A stretch of 64,000 nt of DNA from Alteromonas sp. KUL49. Lineage in GTDB: Bacteria; Pseudomonadota; Gammaproteobacteria; Enterobacterales; Alteromonadaceae. The stretch is from NCBI RefSeq assembly GCF_006538345.1, contig NZ_BJKL01000008.1, positions 62,001 through 126,000 of the forward strand, given 5' to 3'. Below, piece by piece: positions 9,762 to 18,863 of this stretch. The notes under the pieces are model-generated. The model ran no database searches. It was given only the letters and a program-made list of their open reading frames with translations, and was not told where the DNA came from. Made by a program: the position numbers and the translations under genes. Each line of letters starts with the position of its first letter. Within the stretch, counting starts at the first letter, position 1.

Positions 9762-10550
9762 ATGTTTTACACACCATCTTTACGTTCGCTGGCAGGTATC
9801 GCTTTAACGCTTATTGCGAACGCCAGTTTTGCAAACACAACAGACAGCCAAACCCCGCTCGTTCAAAGCAAAGAATTTCGTTATGAAGAGCCATATCAAG
9901 CTGCAGTACAAAACTCAGGAAATTCTGACCAGACAGACATCGCTGCGCGACAGTCCACTAGCGTATTACAAGGGTTGAGTGTTGAACAAAAGCAAGAACA
10001 CCGTGAAGCGAAGTACAACGGTACGTCAAAGCAGCTTGCATCGACCAGTCTAGTCACCACCTCTGATTTTTGGATTTACGACAGCTGGCTGAGCCTTGAC
10101 CTCGATTTAGATTACGACGGCTATTTTTCAAAATTCACCTTAGAATTTGATGCCGACACCATTTACGCAGATGCACCTGTATACGCCGTAATCTATCTTG
10201 GTACTAACGAGCAATACGAATCGATACATGTAACCTCTGAATTCTACATTTATGGTGAAGATGGTTCTGATAGCTTTGTTATTGAAAGTGAGCTTATTCG
10301 AGGTTTTCCACCCAGAGATTACGACGTGCTAATAGAGTTGTACGATGCATATTCAGAGGAACTCGTTGCTGTAGCTGATTACTATGCGGATGCAGACCTT
10401 TCTTATGTATCGTTAGAAAGTGAAAACTACGAAAGTGTATATGAAGAAACTGTTGTCATTGTAGAGGAACATGGCGGAAGCACAGCGTGGTATTCACTGA
10501 TAGCATTGCTTGGAATTGTTGCCCTAAAACGTTTTGGCAAATCTGCTTAG
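9762..10550 (+). CDS. Choice-of-anchor-H-type surface protein with GlyGly-CTERM tail
   Basis: A 262-aa exported protein. The signal peptide (about 1-24, ending SFA) is followed by a low-complexity region and a beta-rich domain rich in Asp/Tyr/Glu (WLSLDLDLDYDGYFSKFTLEFDAD). The C-terminus is GGST, then a hydrophobic helix (WYSLIALLGIVAL), then basic KRFGKS, which fits a GlyGly-CTERM sorting signal cut by rhombosortase. The ATG at 9762 was chosen because GGAAAGGAAG precedes it; the frame extends upstream to 9702 without a good ribosome site. It resembles proteins named for variable C-terminal anchors in Shewanella and Alteromonas; the function is unknown. Confidence 0.78.
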   Translation: MFYTPSLRSLAGIALTLIANASFANTTDSQTPLVQSKEFRYEEPYQAAVQNSGNSDQTDIAARQSTSVLQGLSVEQKQEHREAKYNGTSKQLASTSLVTTSDFWIYDSWLSLDLDLDYDGYFSKFTLEFDADTIYADAPVYAVIYLGTNEQYESIHVTSEFYIYGEDGSDSFVIESELIRGFPPRDYDVLIELYDAYSEELVAVADYYADADLSYVSLESENYESVYEETVVIVEEHGGSTAWYSLIALLGIVALKRFGKSA

Positions 10551-10565
10551 CTGATAAATTTCACT

Positions 10566-10593
10566 TCACTGCGCAACTTCCCTTGCGCAGTGA
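10566..10593 (+). terminator. Hairpin after the GlyGly-CTERM gene
   Basis: An 11-bp stem TCACTGCGCAA / TTGCGCAGTGA with a 6-nt loop, 15 bp after the stop. No clear T-run follows, so its termination strength is uncertain. Confidence 0.5.
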
Positions 10594-10726
10594 CCATTTC
10601 CCCTCCTAAACTCTTAGTAAGCTCTGTGTTCTGTGAACTACGCAAGGGACTGTTCTCATTCCGTTTCGATATTTGTATTCCCCACTTTGATTGAGAACTG
10701 ACACAAACGTACGCTAAGGGAAAACT

Positions 10727-13054
10727 ATGATTAAGCTTGATCGTCAAGCTATCCGTATCAACATCATTGGACTGATATTAATTACCTTTGCGTTGTTTTA
10801 TGGCGCATTTTCATATTTCCTCACTGACTTTTTGAATAATGTTGAGGAAAACCTCGGTGTTAAGCTTATTCGTCAGCAGGCCAGTATTACCAAGCAACGG
10901 GCACTAAGCTATTTTACTAACGATAAAAGCCTTATTGATCAGAGCTTATTCAACCAGCATTTCCAGCGCTGGATGATAGACCCGACCAACGCTGCTTACC
11001 AAGCAGAGGCTATAGATGCTATTGAATCAACGTGCGCTATCATTCAGTGTGAAGGTTGGTTTTTGTACTCTCATGGCACATTGCGAGGATTCGATTGGAA
11101 CGATACCACGCAAATTATTGAAGATACTCAGATAGTTCTCGAGCGAGACACCTGGTACACCGATATCATCGCTACGGGAAAGCCCTACTTTATTGATGCT
11201 AGCGTTCATCCGTTTAATGGAAACGCATATGTATACTTTGATTATTTTGTTCGCCAAAAGGACGAACTCATTGGGCTGGTAGGTACTTATGTATCTACAG
11301 ATATTGCATTTAACTCTATTCTGGATTACCCATCCGAAGACGTATCCAATATTTTGTTAGACAACAACCAAATTGTGAGAGGCATTGATACGTCGAAAAA
11401 TAGTGATCTTCACCAAGCACTCGTTGACTACGTAAACGAAAAAAACTGGCAAGTTCTTCTACCAGCACATGTTATCGACGAGTTAGAAAAGCCCATTCCT
11501 CCGGGATCCGTTGCCCCCATAATGGTAGAACCACTAGAGATTAATGGAAGAGAGTACATCAGTGCCATTGTTTATATTGAAGAACTCGAATGGTATGCGG
11601 TCAGTCTATTAGATAGAGAAATTCTGAACGCAAAAATTGATACCACGCCTTTTTTGATTATCGCTAGTGTCATTCTTTTAGCGATGATGGTGATCACGGT
11701 TTACGTTATCAATACCCAGCTAATTGATTCTACGATGCACATGCTAGACGTGGTTACGCGGGTTGCCAAAGGAAGTTACGACGAGAAGGTGAAAGTCAGA
11801 AAAAACGACGAACTCGGTGCTCTCGGTCAAGGTATCAATCAAATGACAGAAACCTTGTCTAGTGCACTGGTGAAACTAGAAAACCAAAACGATGCATTAA
11901 ACAACGCCATTTTTGAAGCTGAAGAAGCAAGCTTAGCCAAATCTCAATTTTTATCCAATATGAGTCACGAGCTAAGAACACCAATGAATGCGGTATTGGG
12001 ATTTGCGCAAGTAGGTATAGAAGCAAAAGGAGAACATCAAAAAAATGAGTATCTCAGAAAGATTGGTCAATCAGGAGAGCACCTGCTTTCAGTAATTAAT
12101 GACATCCTCGATTTTAATAAAATAGAGTCCAATACCTTCACACTAGAATCGACATCATTTCGAATTAATCGCTCCCTGCGAAGGGTCTTAGATATGTGCT
12201 TAGTTCGTGCAGATGAAAAAGGGCTCAAGGTAAAAGTTCAACTCGACAAAGCAATACCAAAACATCTCATTGGCGATCCATTCCGACTCGAGCAAATCCT
12301 GATTAACTTGTTAGGTAATGCAATTAAGTTTACTGATGATGGTTCGGTGTCGATAAAAGTCGACCTTCAGGACAAAACGGATAACGGAGTCACACTAAAA
12401 ATTGCCGTCACGGATACAGGTATAGGTATCGCTGAAGCCCATTTAGCCCAACTTTTTAGCGAATTTACCCAAGCGGACAATTCCATTACCCGCAAATACG
12501 GCGGAACGGGATTAGGGTTAACGATCACCAAGCAACTTGTGGAAAGAATGCACGGGAATATTCATGTTGAAAGTCAACTGGGAAAGGGATCTACATTCAG
12601 CTTCACTGCCAAGTTCGAGTTTTCCGACGAGCCTATGATCGAACCTGTAAAAACAGACAATGTTGACCCCTCGCAACTAGTGAATGCTCTGGCGGGTAAA
12701 TCAGTACTGCTGGTAGAAGATAACGAGATAAACCGCCTCGTTGTAGAGAGAATGCTGGAACCTATCGCTCTTAATCTAGACGTGGCGGTAAATGGGGAAG
12801 AAGCCGTCGCAATGGTGAAAAAGAATAAATACGGTTTGGTGCTCATGGACGTACAAATGCCAGTACTTGACGGTATTGACGCCACCCGCGCCATACGCCA
12901 ATTTAATACCTCGATGGCTATCATAGGACTGTCGGCCCACGCCAATACCGAACACACTAATGTTGCACTAAACGCGGGTATGAATGACTATCTCACCAAA
13001 CCAGTTGATAAAGACAAGCTCTTTCAAATGCTCTACAAGTTTTTATCAGGGTAG
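10727..13054 (+). CDS. Hybrid sensor histidine kinase (dCACHE-HAMP-HisKA-HATPase-REC)
   Basis: A 775-aa inner-membrane kinase. TM1 is about 12-34 and TM2 about 306-328, enclosing a large CACHE-like periplasmic sensor domain. HAMP (about 330-380) and a coiled coil follow, then HisKA with NMSHELRTPMNAVLG (His414), HATPase boxes (LINLLGNAIKFTDDG, DTGIGI, GGTGLGLTI) and a receiver domain (Asp708 in LVLMDVQMP, Lys in YLTKPVD). There is no Hpt domain and no DNA-binding output, so phosphate must pass to a separate Hpt protein; the Hpt-HD-GYP protein at 7130-8269 is a candidate. It is transcribed alone; the next gene converges. Confidence 0.9.
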   Translation: MIKLDRQAIRINIIGLILITFALFYGAFSYFLTDFLNNVEENLGVKLIRQQASITKQRALSYFTNDKSLIDQSLFNQHFQRWMIDPTNAAYQAEAIDAIESTCAIIQCEGWFLYSHGTLRGFDWNDTTQIIEDTQIVLERDTWYTDIIATGKPYFIDASVHPFNGNAYVYFDYFVRQKDELIGLVGTYVSTDIAFNSILDYPSEDVSNILLDNNQIVRGIDTSKNSDLHQALVDYVNEKNWQVLLPAHVIDELEKPIPPGSVAPIMVEPLEINGREYISAIVYIEELEWYAVSLLDREILNAKIDTTPFLIIASVILLAMMVITVYVINTQLIDSTMHMLDVVTRVAKGSYDEKVKVRKNDELGALGQGINQMTETLSSALVKLENQNDALNNAIFEAEEASLAKSQFLSNMSHELRTPMNAVLGFAQVGIEAKGEHQKNEYLRKIGQSGEHLLSVINDILDFNKIESNTFTLESTSFRINRSLRRVLDMCLVRADEKGLKVKVQLDKAIPKHLIGDPFRLEQILINLLGNAIKFTDDGSVSIKVDLQDKTDNGVTLKIAVTDTGIGIAEAHLAQLFSEFTQADNSITRKYGGTGLGLTITKQLVERMHGNIHVESQLGKGSTFSFTAKFEFSDEPMIEPVKTDNVDPSQLVNALAGKSVLLVEDNEINRLVVERMLEPIALNLDVAVNGEEAVAMVKKNKYGLVLMDVQMPVLDGIDATRAIRQFNTSMAIIGLSAHANTEHTNVALNAGMNDYLTKPVDKDKLFQMLYKFLSG

Positions 13055-13064
13055 CCTTTTCAGC

Positions 13065-13268
13065 TTACTCGTCAGCTTGATCTTTGAGTTCTACATCCGT
13101 CACTACTTTTTCAACCAACTTAATACGGCCTTGCTTAAGCAAGGCCTCTCGTAATACAAACTCTATTTGTGCATTAGCACTTCGAAGTTCATCATCAGCC
13201 CACCGCTGCATTGCTGCCAGCACATTGGCATTTATACGCAGTGGATAGGCCTTTTTCTTTGTCGACAT
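13065..13268 (-). CDS. Arc-type ribbon-helix-helix DNA-binding protein
   Basis: A 67-aa protein. Residues 8-12 (YPLRI) form the expected beta strand, then two helices (NANVLAAMQRWADDEL and SANAQIEFVLREALLKQ) match the ribbon-helix-helix fold of Arc/CopG-type repressors. The pattern of small Arc-like proteins next to SPFH proteins is common in proteobacteria. It lies 11 bp after the SPFH gene in the same direction and is almost certainly cotranscribed. It probably represses the pair through the tandem repeat at 14143-14164 (inference). Confidence 0.8.
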   Translation of the reverse strand: MSTKKKAYPLRINANVLAAMQRWADDELRSANAQIEFVLREALLKQGRIKLVEKVVTDVELKDQADE

Positions 13269-13279
13269 AGTGGACCTCG

Positions 13280-14131
13280 CTAGTACAAGCTACCGGTGTT
13301 TACGATAGGTTGTGGTGCTTTGTCTCCACACAGTGTCACCATTAAGTTGCCGACCATAGCCGCTTTGCGCTCACTGTCTAATTCAAGCATTTCGGCCTCA
13401 TCAAGACGTTCCAGCGCCATTTCAACCATTCCTACTGCGCCCTCTACAATTTGACTACGTGCTGCAATAACTGCGGCTGCTTGTTGTCTTTGCAGCATGG
13501 CGCTAGCTATTTCAGGAGCATAGGCCAAGTGACTGATACGGGCCTCATGAACGGTAATACCTGCTTTGTTTAAACGCGCTTGGATCTCTTCCTGCAAACG
13601 GTTAGAAATTTCTACCGGATGACTGCGCAAAGCCACTTCGGCTTGCTCATCGTCACGGGGGTCATACGGGAAGCTACTCGCCATATTACGCAGCGCAGAT
13701 TCACTTTGAATCAATACAAAACTTTCATAGTCATCAACCTCAAACACAGCTTCAGCGGTATCGGTGACAGACCACACAATAATAGCGGCTATTTCAATAG
13801 GGTTACCTTGGTTGTCGTTTACCTTAATACGCCCACTTTCAAAGTTACGAATACGCAACGATACTGTTTTTCGCATAAACAGTGGAATTGTCCAACGCAG
13901 CCCATCGCGCTTTTCAGTGCCCACGTAACTTCCAAACAATGTAAGTACCTTACCTTGATTAGGTTGAACCATAAAAAAGCCCGGCCAAAGCACAGCAACC
14001 AAAATTACAGCCAACAGTGGAAGCAATCCACCTTGAGCATGCCACCAATACAGCGTAGCTAATTGCGACAGAGGTAGAACCAACAACCCCATGACATAAC
14101 CACTTATTGAAAATCCTTGTTTCTCTTCCAT
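13280..14131 (-). CDS. SPFH/band-7 (stomatin-like) membrane protein
   Basis: A 283-aa protein with two close hydrophobic segments near the N-terminus (about 10-30 and 32-52), then an SPFH domain (WPGFFMVQPNQGKVLTLFGSYVGTEK through ARLNKAGITVHEARISHLAYAPEIA) and a coiled, Ala/Glu-rich tail (QRQQAAAVIAARSQIVEGAVGMVEMALERL). SPFH proteins form oligomeric membrane microdomain scaffolds. The frame has three near-adjacent starts (14140 GTG, 14137 ATG, 14131 ATG); 14131 was chosen because AAGG lies 8 nt in front of it. Confidence 0.88.
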   Translation of the reverse strand: MEEKQGFSISGYVMGLLVLPLSQLATLYWWHAQGGLLPLLAVILVAVLWPGFFMVQPNQGKVLTLFGSYVGTEKRDGLRWTIPLFMRKTVSLRIRNFESGRIKVNDNQGNPIEIAAIIVWSVTDTAEAVFEVDDYESFVLIQSESALRNMASSFPYDPRDDEQAEVALRSHPVEISNRLQEEIQARLNKAGITVHEARISHLAYAPEIASAMLQRQQAAAVIAARSQIVEGAVGMVEMALERLDEAEMLELDSERKAAMVGNLMVTLCGDKAPQPIVNTGSLY

Positions 14132-14142
14132 AATCATCACCT

Positions 14143-14164
14143 TTTGATATCACTTTGATATCAC
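14143..14164. promoter_or_regulatory. Tandem 11-bp operator candidate upstream of the SPFH-RHH pair
   Basis: Two perfect head-to-tail copies of TTTGATATCAC, each holding the palindrome TGATATCA, lie just before the SPFH gene. An 11-bp period is one helical turn, as expected for cooperative binding of two ribbon-helix-helix dimers. The rest of the gap to 14369 shows nothing else convincing. Confidence 0.55.
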
Positions 14165-14369
14165 TATATGCGCACTTTGAATTTTGATCAAGATGAGAGC
14201 TGGTTGAGGTTGTTACAAAGTGTGATCGAGACTACTCAATTATACGTCTGTGAATCAATGATTGATGGGAGAGCGCTATTGAGCGAACTTCTCCGCTCAA
14301 TAGGCTACAAGGTAAATGGTATGAGAGGTAAAAGATGCAGTTCTACAAATAAACCGTTGATGGAACTCT

Positions 14370-15500
14370 TTACTGAATTAAGTCGTCCATACGATTCTGT
14401 GCTATTTCAAAAATACTAAATTGAGTACCTTCTGTGCCTTCAACGAGCACTCTACATTGCCCCCAAGAATCGGGAATTGTCCATAAATGATTTTCAGCAA
14501 CTGTGTATTTTTCTCTGTGTGAATCACAGCGGACTTCCACAGTATTTAACTGCCCTTGAATGTTGTCGAACAAGAACTGCTGGCGGCTTAAACTGTGAAA
14601 CTGAGTCGTACGCCCTGACAAATCCATCGCAACCTGAATGTGCTCATCTGAAGCGATAAACGCTTTAACCCGTTCAACGGAATCAGCAACACCTTGATAT
14701 ACTTGCGATTGACTGGTGATACTTTCTAACGATTCAGCTGCCTCAAGCGCTTCTACGTAGTAACCAAAATAGGCGTTAATCTGGAACTGCCTTGAATAAA
14801 TTTGCGCCATAAAATCATCTTTAAACGTAGCGTATTCTGATGAATGACGGCTGCTACTTGCCACAGCTCTATTCCAACTTGCTAATTCTCGGCGGTAATC
14901 TTGCAATTTACCCGCAACTTGGGCGTCAAGACTCCACAACCAAGCGTTTTCGTAGCGATTGTTTGTATCTCGTTCGTGAAGCTCAGCAAGGCCTTCTTGT
15001 GCTAGCACCAAATCACCTTCTTGCATGAGCTGATCAATCTCCTTGTATTTGCGCACGAAAGACCTGGCTGCACCAGTCTTACCTTCCAATACAAAGTCCA
15101 TTTGAATGGATTGACGGCACTGCTGTGTAGGCTTTCCGTCTATCATTGCTGGCTCATACTTCCACTTTTTAATGGCGTTTAACGCAGGATTTCTGAAGTA
15201 GCGACTACCGCCAGCGTCTTCAATCACAGGGTCGACTACATTACCCTCTTCATCGATGACATAACTCATCTTTACCCAGCCTTCCGCACCGATTTTCGCA
15301 GCCATGACGGGAAATCGAGGATTTGCTCTTTCGATAGGTTTTGCTGGAACAAAAGAACTTAAATGATGGACTTGCTCTAGAGTATTAGCATCAGCTACTG
15401 ACAGCTCGCTACTATTACATGGAGCATCAGCGTCTTGAGCACTGCCACTAAATGCAACAAGTAATGCAGTAAGCGTAGGAACTAAGGTGAATTTGGTCAT
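14370..15500 (-). CDS. Secreted TonB C-terminal-domain protein
   Basis: A 376-aa protein with a signal peptide (about 1-21, ending GSAQ). Residues about 55-138 match the TonB C-terminal fold: ANPRFPVMAAKIGAEGWVKMSY, then VIDEEGNVVDPVIEDAGGS, then NPALNAIKKWKYEPAMIDGKP. The remainder (about 145-376) is a helical, TPR-like region and a small C-terminal domain. There is no N-terminal transmembrane anchor or Pro-rich spacer, so this is not a classical energy transducer; it probably has a periplasmic structural or protease-linked role, as in other TonB-domain proteins of Alteromonas. Function unknown. Confidence 0.8.
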   Translation of the reverse strand: MTKFTLVPTLTALLVAFSGSAQDADAPCNSSELSVADANTLEQVHHLSSFVPAKPIERANPRFPVMAAKIGAEGWVKMSYVIDEEGNVVDPVIEDAGGSRYFRNPALNAIKKWKYEPAMIDGKPTQQCRQSIQMDFVLEGKTGAARSFVRKYKEIDQLMQEGDLVLAQEGLAELHERDTNNRYENAWLWSLDAQVAGKLQDYRRELASWNRAVASSSRHSSEYATFKDDFMAQIYSRQFQINAYFGYYVEALEAAESLESITSQSQVYQGVADSVERVKAFIASDEHIQVAMDLSGRTTQFHSLSRQQFLFDNIQGQLNTVEVRCDSHREKYTVAENHLWTIPDSWGQCRVLVEGTEGTQFSIFEIAQNRMDDLIQ

Positions 15501-15563
15501 TTTTATCTTCCTGATATTATAAAAATCCTCAATTGGCTAATGTAGTTCAAACTGAGGTTCGAC

Positions 15564-15596
15564 GCAAAAAAATCCCCGCCAGTTGGCAGGGATTTT
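15564..15596 (-). terminator. Intrinsic terminator of the pepA-holC-valS operon
   Basis: Reading the minus strand, an AATCCCTGCC / GGCGGGGATT stem with an AACT loop is followed by a T-run of seven. It lies 25 bp after the valS stop and is a textbook Rho-independent terminator. Confidence 0.85.
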
Positions 15597-15620
15597 CTAG
15601 TTTAAACAATCACGTTGGGG

Positions 15621-18395
15621 TTAAAGGGCAGCGATAGTATCGTACTGTTCTTTAAGCTTTTCTAACTGCTTTTCGCCTTCGGCAAGCTTAGTGCGCTCTT
15701 TTTCAATAACCGCTTCAGGAGCTTTGCCAACAAACTTCTCATTACCTAGCTTACCTCGAGTGCGAGCAACGTCTTTCTCGACTTTGTCCATCGCTTTGGT
15801 AATACGGGCCAGTTCGGCTTCTTTATCGATAAGACCCGCCATTGGAATGAGTACTTCCATTTCGCCTACAAGAGCTGTTGCTGATGCAGGAGCTTGTTCA
15901 CCGTCTTTAAGCACAGTTACCGATTCAAGTTTGGACAACTTATCAAGGAAGGCTTTAGCGTCATCTAACAAACGAGCGTCTTCATCACTCACGTTTTTAA
16001 GCAATGCATTAAGCGGCTTATTGGGTGAAATATCCATTTCGCCACGAATGTTACGAATGCCCACAATGAAGGTCTTCACCCATTCAATATCTGATAGTAC
16101 CTGAGCATCTTGCTTCGCTGCTTCCACCGCAGGGAACGCCTGAGTCATAATGCTAGCATTATCTTCAACTGTCATGGCACTTAGCAGAACCACACGTTGC
16201 CAAATGGTATCGGTAATAAACGGCATTAACGGGTGAAGCAAACGCAACAAGTGTTCAAGCACGTTAATTAGCGTATGACGGGTTCCGCGCTTCTGCGCTT
16301 CTGTGCTGTTATCGTTGTTAAGTACTGGCTTAGTTAATTCTAAGTACCAGTCACAGAACTGATTCCATGTGAACTCATAAACCGTTTGAGCTGCAATATC
16401 GAAACGGTAGTCGGCTAATGCTTTTTCAAATTCAACTAGTGTTTGTTGGAACTTAGCCCAGATCCAACGATCTGCCATACTCAGCTCTAATTCGCCGCCG
16501 TCTTTGCCCGTATCGTGTTCTTCCGTATTCATCAGTACGAAACGTGATGCATTCCAAATCTTGTTACAGAAGTTACGGTAGCCTTCTACCCTAGCCATAT
16601 CAAAGTTGATATCACGGCTGGTCGACGCCATGGCTGCAAAGGTAAAGCGCAGTGCATCAGTACCGTAGGCGTGGATACCTTCTGGGAATTGCTTGCGAGT
16701 GCGCTTTGCAATCTTCTCAGCCAGTTGAGGCTGCATCATCCCTGCAGTACGCTTAGCGACAAGTGATTCCAAGTCAATACCATCAATCAAGTCGATAGGG
16801 TCAAGCACGTTACCCTTAGACTTAGACATCTTGTCACCATTCTCATCTCGAATAAGACCAGTGATATAAATATCTTTGAATGGGATCTTGCCAGTGAACT
16901 TCTTGGTCATCATGATCATACGAGCAACCCAGAAGAAAATAATATCAAAACCAGTAACCAATACTGAAGATGGTAAGAAGGTTTCTAGTTCTGGTGTTTC
17001 TTCAGGCCATCCCATAGTGGCGAATGGCCACAAGGCTGACGAGAACCATGTATCAAGCACGTCGTTGTCTTGGCTTAACGCTACGTCAGCGGCTAAACCG
17101 TTCTTTTCACGAACTTCAGCTTCTGTGCGACCTACGTAAACCTTGCCGTTTTCGTCGTACCACGCAGGGATGCGGTGTCCCCACCACAACTGACGTGAGA
17201 TACACCAGTCTTGAATGTTGTGCATCCACTGGTAGTAGGTTTTGTTCCAGTTTTCAGGCACAAAACGAATGTCACCACTTTCAACCGCTTCAATGGCTGG
17301 CTTTGCCAGTGATTCAACGGCAACGTACCATTGGTCGGTAAGATAAGGTTCGATTACCGCACCGGTTCTGTCGCCTCGTGGTACTTTGAGTTTGTGTGGC
17401 TCTATTTTCACTAGGAAACCAGAATCATCGAGGTCAGCAACAATTTGCTTACGGGCGTCGAAACGATCCATGCCACGATATGCTTCTGGGGCGTCGTCGT
17501 TTATCTTGGCATCGTCTGTCAAAATGTTGATCATCGGCAAGTCATGACGCTTACCCATGTCGTAATCGTTGAAGTCGTGGGCAGGCGTGATCTTCACACA
17601 TCCTGTTCCAAATTCTTGGTCTACATAATCGTCGGCAATGACCGGGATCAATCGGCCGGTAATTGGCAATTTAATTTCTTTGCCAATAAACGCCTGATAG
17701 CGCTCATCATCTGGATGAACAGCAACAGCGGTATCACCTAGCATGGTTTCAGGGCGAGTGGTTGCAACAACAAGCTCTCCGCTGCCATCAGCCAGTGGAT
17801 AGCGCATATGCCACATGCTGCCGTCTTCTTCTTCGTTCAGCACTTCTAGGTCAGAAACCGCGGTGTGCAGTACTGGGTCCCAGTTAACTAAACGCTTACC
17901 GCGATAAATGAGTCCTTCTTCATGCAGTTTTACAAATACTTCAGTCACCGCAGCCGAGAGGTTCTCGTCCATGGTAAACATTTCACGAGACCAATCTGGC
18001 GAAGTACCTAAACGGCGCATCTGACCTGTGATAGTGCCACCACTATGCTCTTTCCACTCCCACACTTTTTCAACAAAGGCTTCGCGGCCTAGGTCGTGGC
18101 GGGTTTTACCCTGAGCGTTCAATTGGCGTTCAACCACCATCTGAGTAGCAATACCCGCGTGGTCTGTACCCACTTGCCAAAGCGTATTGTCGCCTTTCAT
18201 ACGACGATAACGCGTCAGCGCATCCATAATAGTTTGCTGGAAGCCGTGCCCCATGTGCAAGCTACCCGTTACATTAGGTGGCGGAAGAAGAATACAATAC
18301 GGGTCGCCAGTGCCAGACGCTTTAAATAGGCCGGCTTGTTCCCATTTTTCGTAGCACTGCTGCTCGATGGATTGTGGTTCGAAGGTTTTATCCAT
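15621..18395 (-). CDS. valS: Valyl-tRNA synthetase
   Basis: A 924-aa class I aminoacyl-tRNA synthetase that charges tRNA-Val. [15 protein letters not shown] carries the HIGH-type motif near residue 45, [14 protein letters not shown] carries KMSKS, the CP1 editing domain is present ([16 protein letters not shown]), and a C-terminal coiled coil ([18 protein letters not shown] to KLKEQYD) is intact. The start [12 protein letters not shown] at 18395 aligns with E. coli ValS (MEKTYNPQ), so four extra in-frame codons upstream were left out. It is the last gene of the pepA-holC-valS operon, an order shared with E. coli. Confidence 0.97.
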   Translation of the reverse strand: MDKTFEPQSIEQQCYEKWEQAGLFKASGTGDPYCILLPPPNVTGSLHMGHGFQQTIMDALTRYRRMKGDNTLWQVGTDHAGIATQMVVERQLNAQGKTRHDLGREAFVEKVWEWKEHSGGTITGQMRRLGTSPDWSREMFTMDENLSAAVTEVFVKLHEEGLIYRGKRLVNWDPVLHTAVSDLEVLNEEEDGSMWHMRYPLADGSGELVVATTRPETMLGDTAVAVHPDDERYQAFIGKEIKLPITGRLIPVIADDYVDQEFGTGCVKITPAHDFNDYDMGKRHDLPMINILTDDAKINDDAPEAYRGMDRFDARKQIVADLDDSGFLVKIEPHKLKVPRGDRTGAVIEPYLTDQWYVAVESLAKPAIEAVESGDIRFVPENWNKTYYQWMHNIQDWCISRQLWWGHRIPAWYDENGKVYVGRTEAEVREKNGLAADVALSQDNDVLDTWFSSALWPFATMGWPEETPELETFLPSSVLVTGFDIIFFWVARMIMMTKKFTGKIPFKDIYITGLIRDENGDKMSKSKGNVLDPIDLIDGIDLESLVAKRTAGMMQPQLAEKIAKRTRKQFPEGIHAYGTDALRFTFAAMASTSRDINFDMARVEGYRNFCNKIWNASRFVLMNTEEHDTGKDGGELELSMADRWIWAKFQQTLVEFEKALADYRFDIAAQTVYEFTWNQFCDWYLELTKPVLNNDNSTEAQKRGTRHTLINVLEHLLRLLHPLMPFITDTIWQRVVLLSAMTVEDNASIMTQAFPAVEAAKQDAQVLSDIEWVKTFIVGIRNIRGEMDISPNKPLNALLKNVSDEDARLLDDAKAFLDKLSKLESVTVLKDGEQAPASATALVGEMEVLIPMAGLIDKEAELARITKAMDKVEKDVARTRGKLGNEKFVGKAPEAVIEKERTKLAEGEKQLEKLKEQYDTIAAL

Positions 18396-18431
18396 TGTTA
18401 CTCTCAAAAAAGTAGGCGGTGGTTATTCACA

Positions 18432-18857
18432 TTAGTCAGCAGATTTAAACTGCATTTGGCAACCCGCCTGCTGGTATTGTTTATATCGTACCCGAGCTGC
18501 TTGTTTAGCATCTTCATCAAGGGGTACAAAATCGATGATTTGTTTATGTTGATGGGCGTTTGGCACCATACCCGAGCCAACATTCACCACCATAGGGCGG
18601 CGACTCACTTGCTCGGGGTGCCAGCATATTTCAACCGGCGTGCCTGTTGACGGGCCTTCTCCGAACATATTGTGCGGAACAAAGCGCTTTGCAGGCAATT
18701 GCCACAGGTATTCGTCAACACTTTCTGCCTGAGATTGTGTATCGCACAACACACTGACTTTCGCTTTATTCGCATAAGCGTCGGCAATCAATGCACTTGC
18801 TCTTGCGGCTATGCTGTCGTCATTGGCAGTAAGCTGGTAAAAAACAACCTGTGGCAT
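18432..18857 (-). CDS. holC: DNA polymerase III subunit chi
   Basis: A 141-aa protein with the HolC pattern: VFYQLTANDD at the N-terminus, YANKAKVSVLCDTQSQAESVDEYLWQLPAKRFVPHNMFGEGP and PVEICWHPEQVSRRPMVVNVG. Chi joins psi in the clamp-loader complex and contacts SSB. E. coli HolC is 147 aa. It lies 6 bp after pepA and 36 bp before valS, and the three genes are clearly one transcription unit. Confidence 0.94.
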   Translation of the reverse strand: MPQVVFYQLTANDDSIAARASALIADAYANKAKVSVLCDTQSQAESVDEYLWQLPAKRFVPHNMFGEGPSTGTPVEICWHPEQVSRRPMVVNVGSGMVPNAHQHKQIIDFVPLDEDAKQAARVRYKQYQQAGCQMQFKSAD

Positions 18858-18863
18858 ATCGTC

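Noticed and set aside
14168..14419. 83-aa plus-strand ORF between the SPFH and TonB-domain genes
   Set aside because: No ribosome site, it overlaps the 3' end of the TonB-domain gene on the other strand, and the protein shows no family features.
15691..16104. 137-aa ORF antisense to valS
   Set aside because: Low-complexity Ser/Arg composition and full overlap with the conserved valS coding sequence mark it as a shadow frame.
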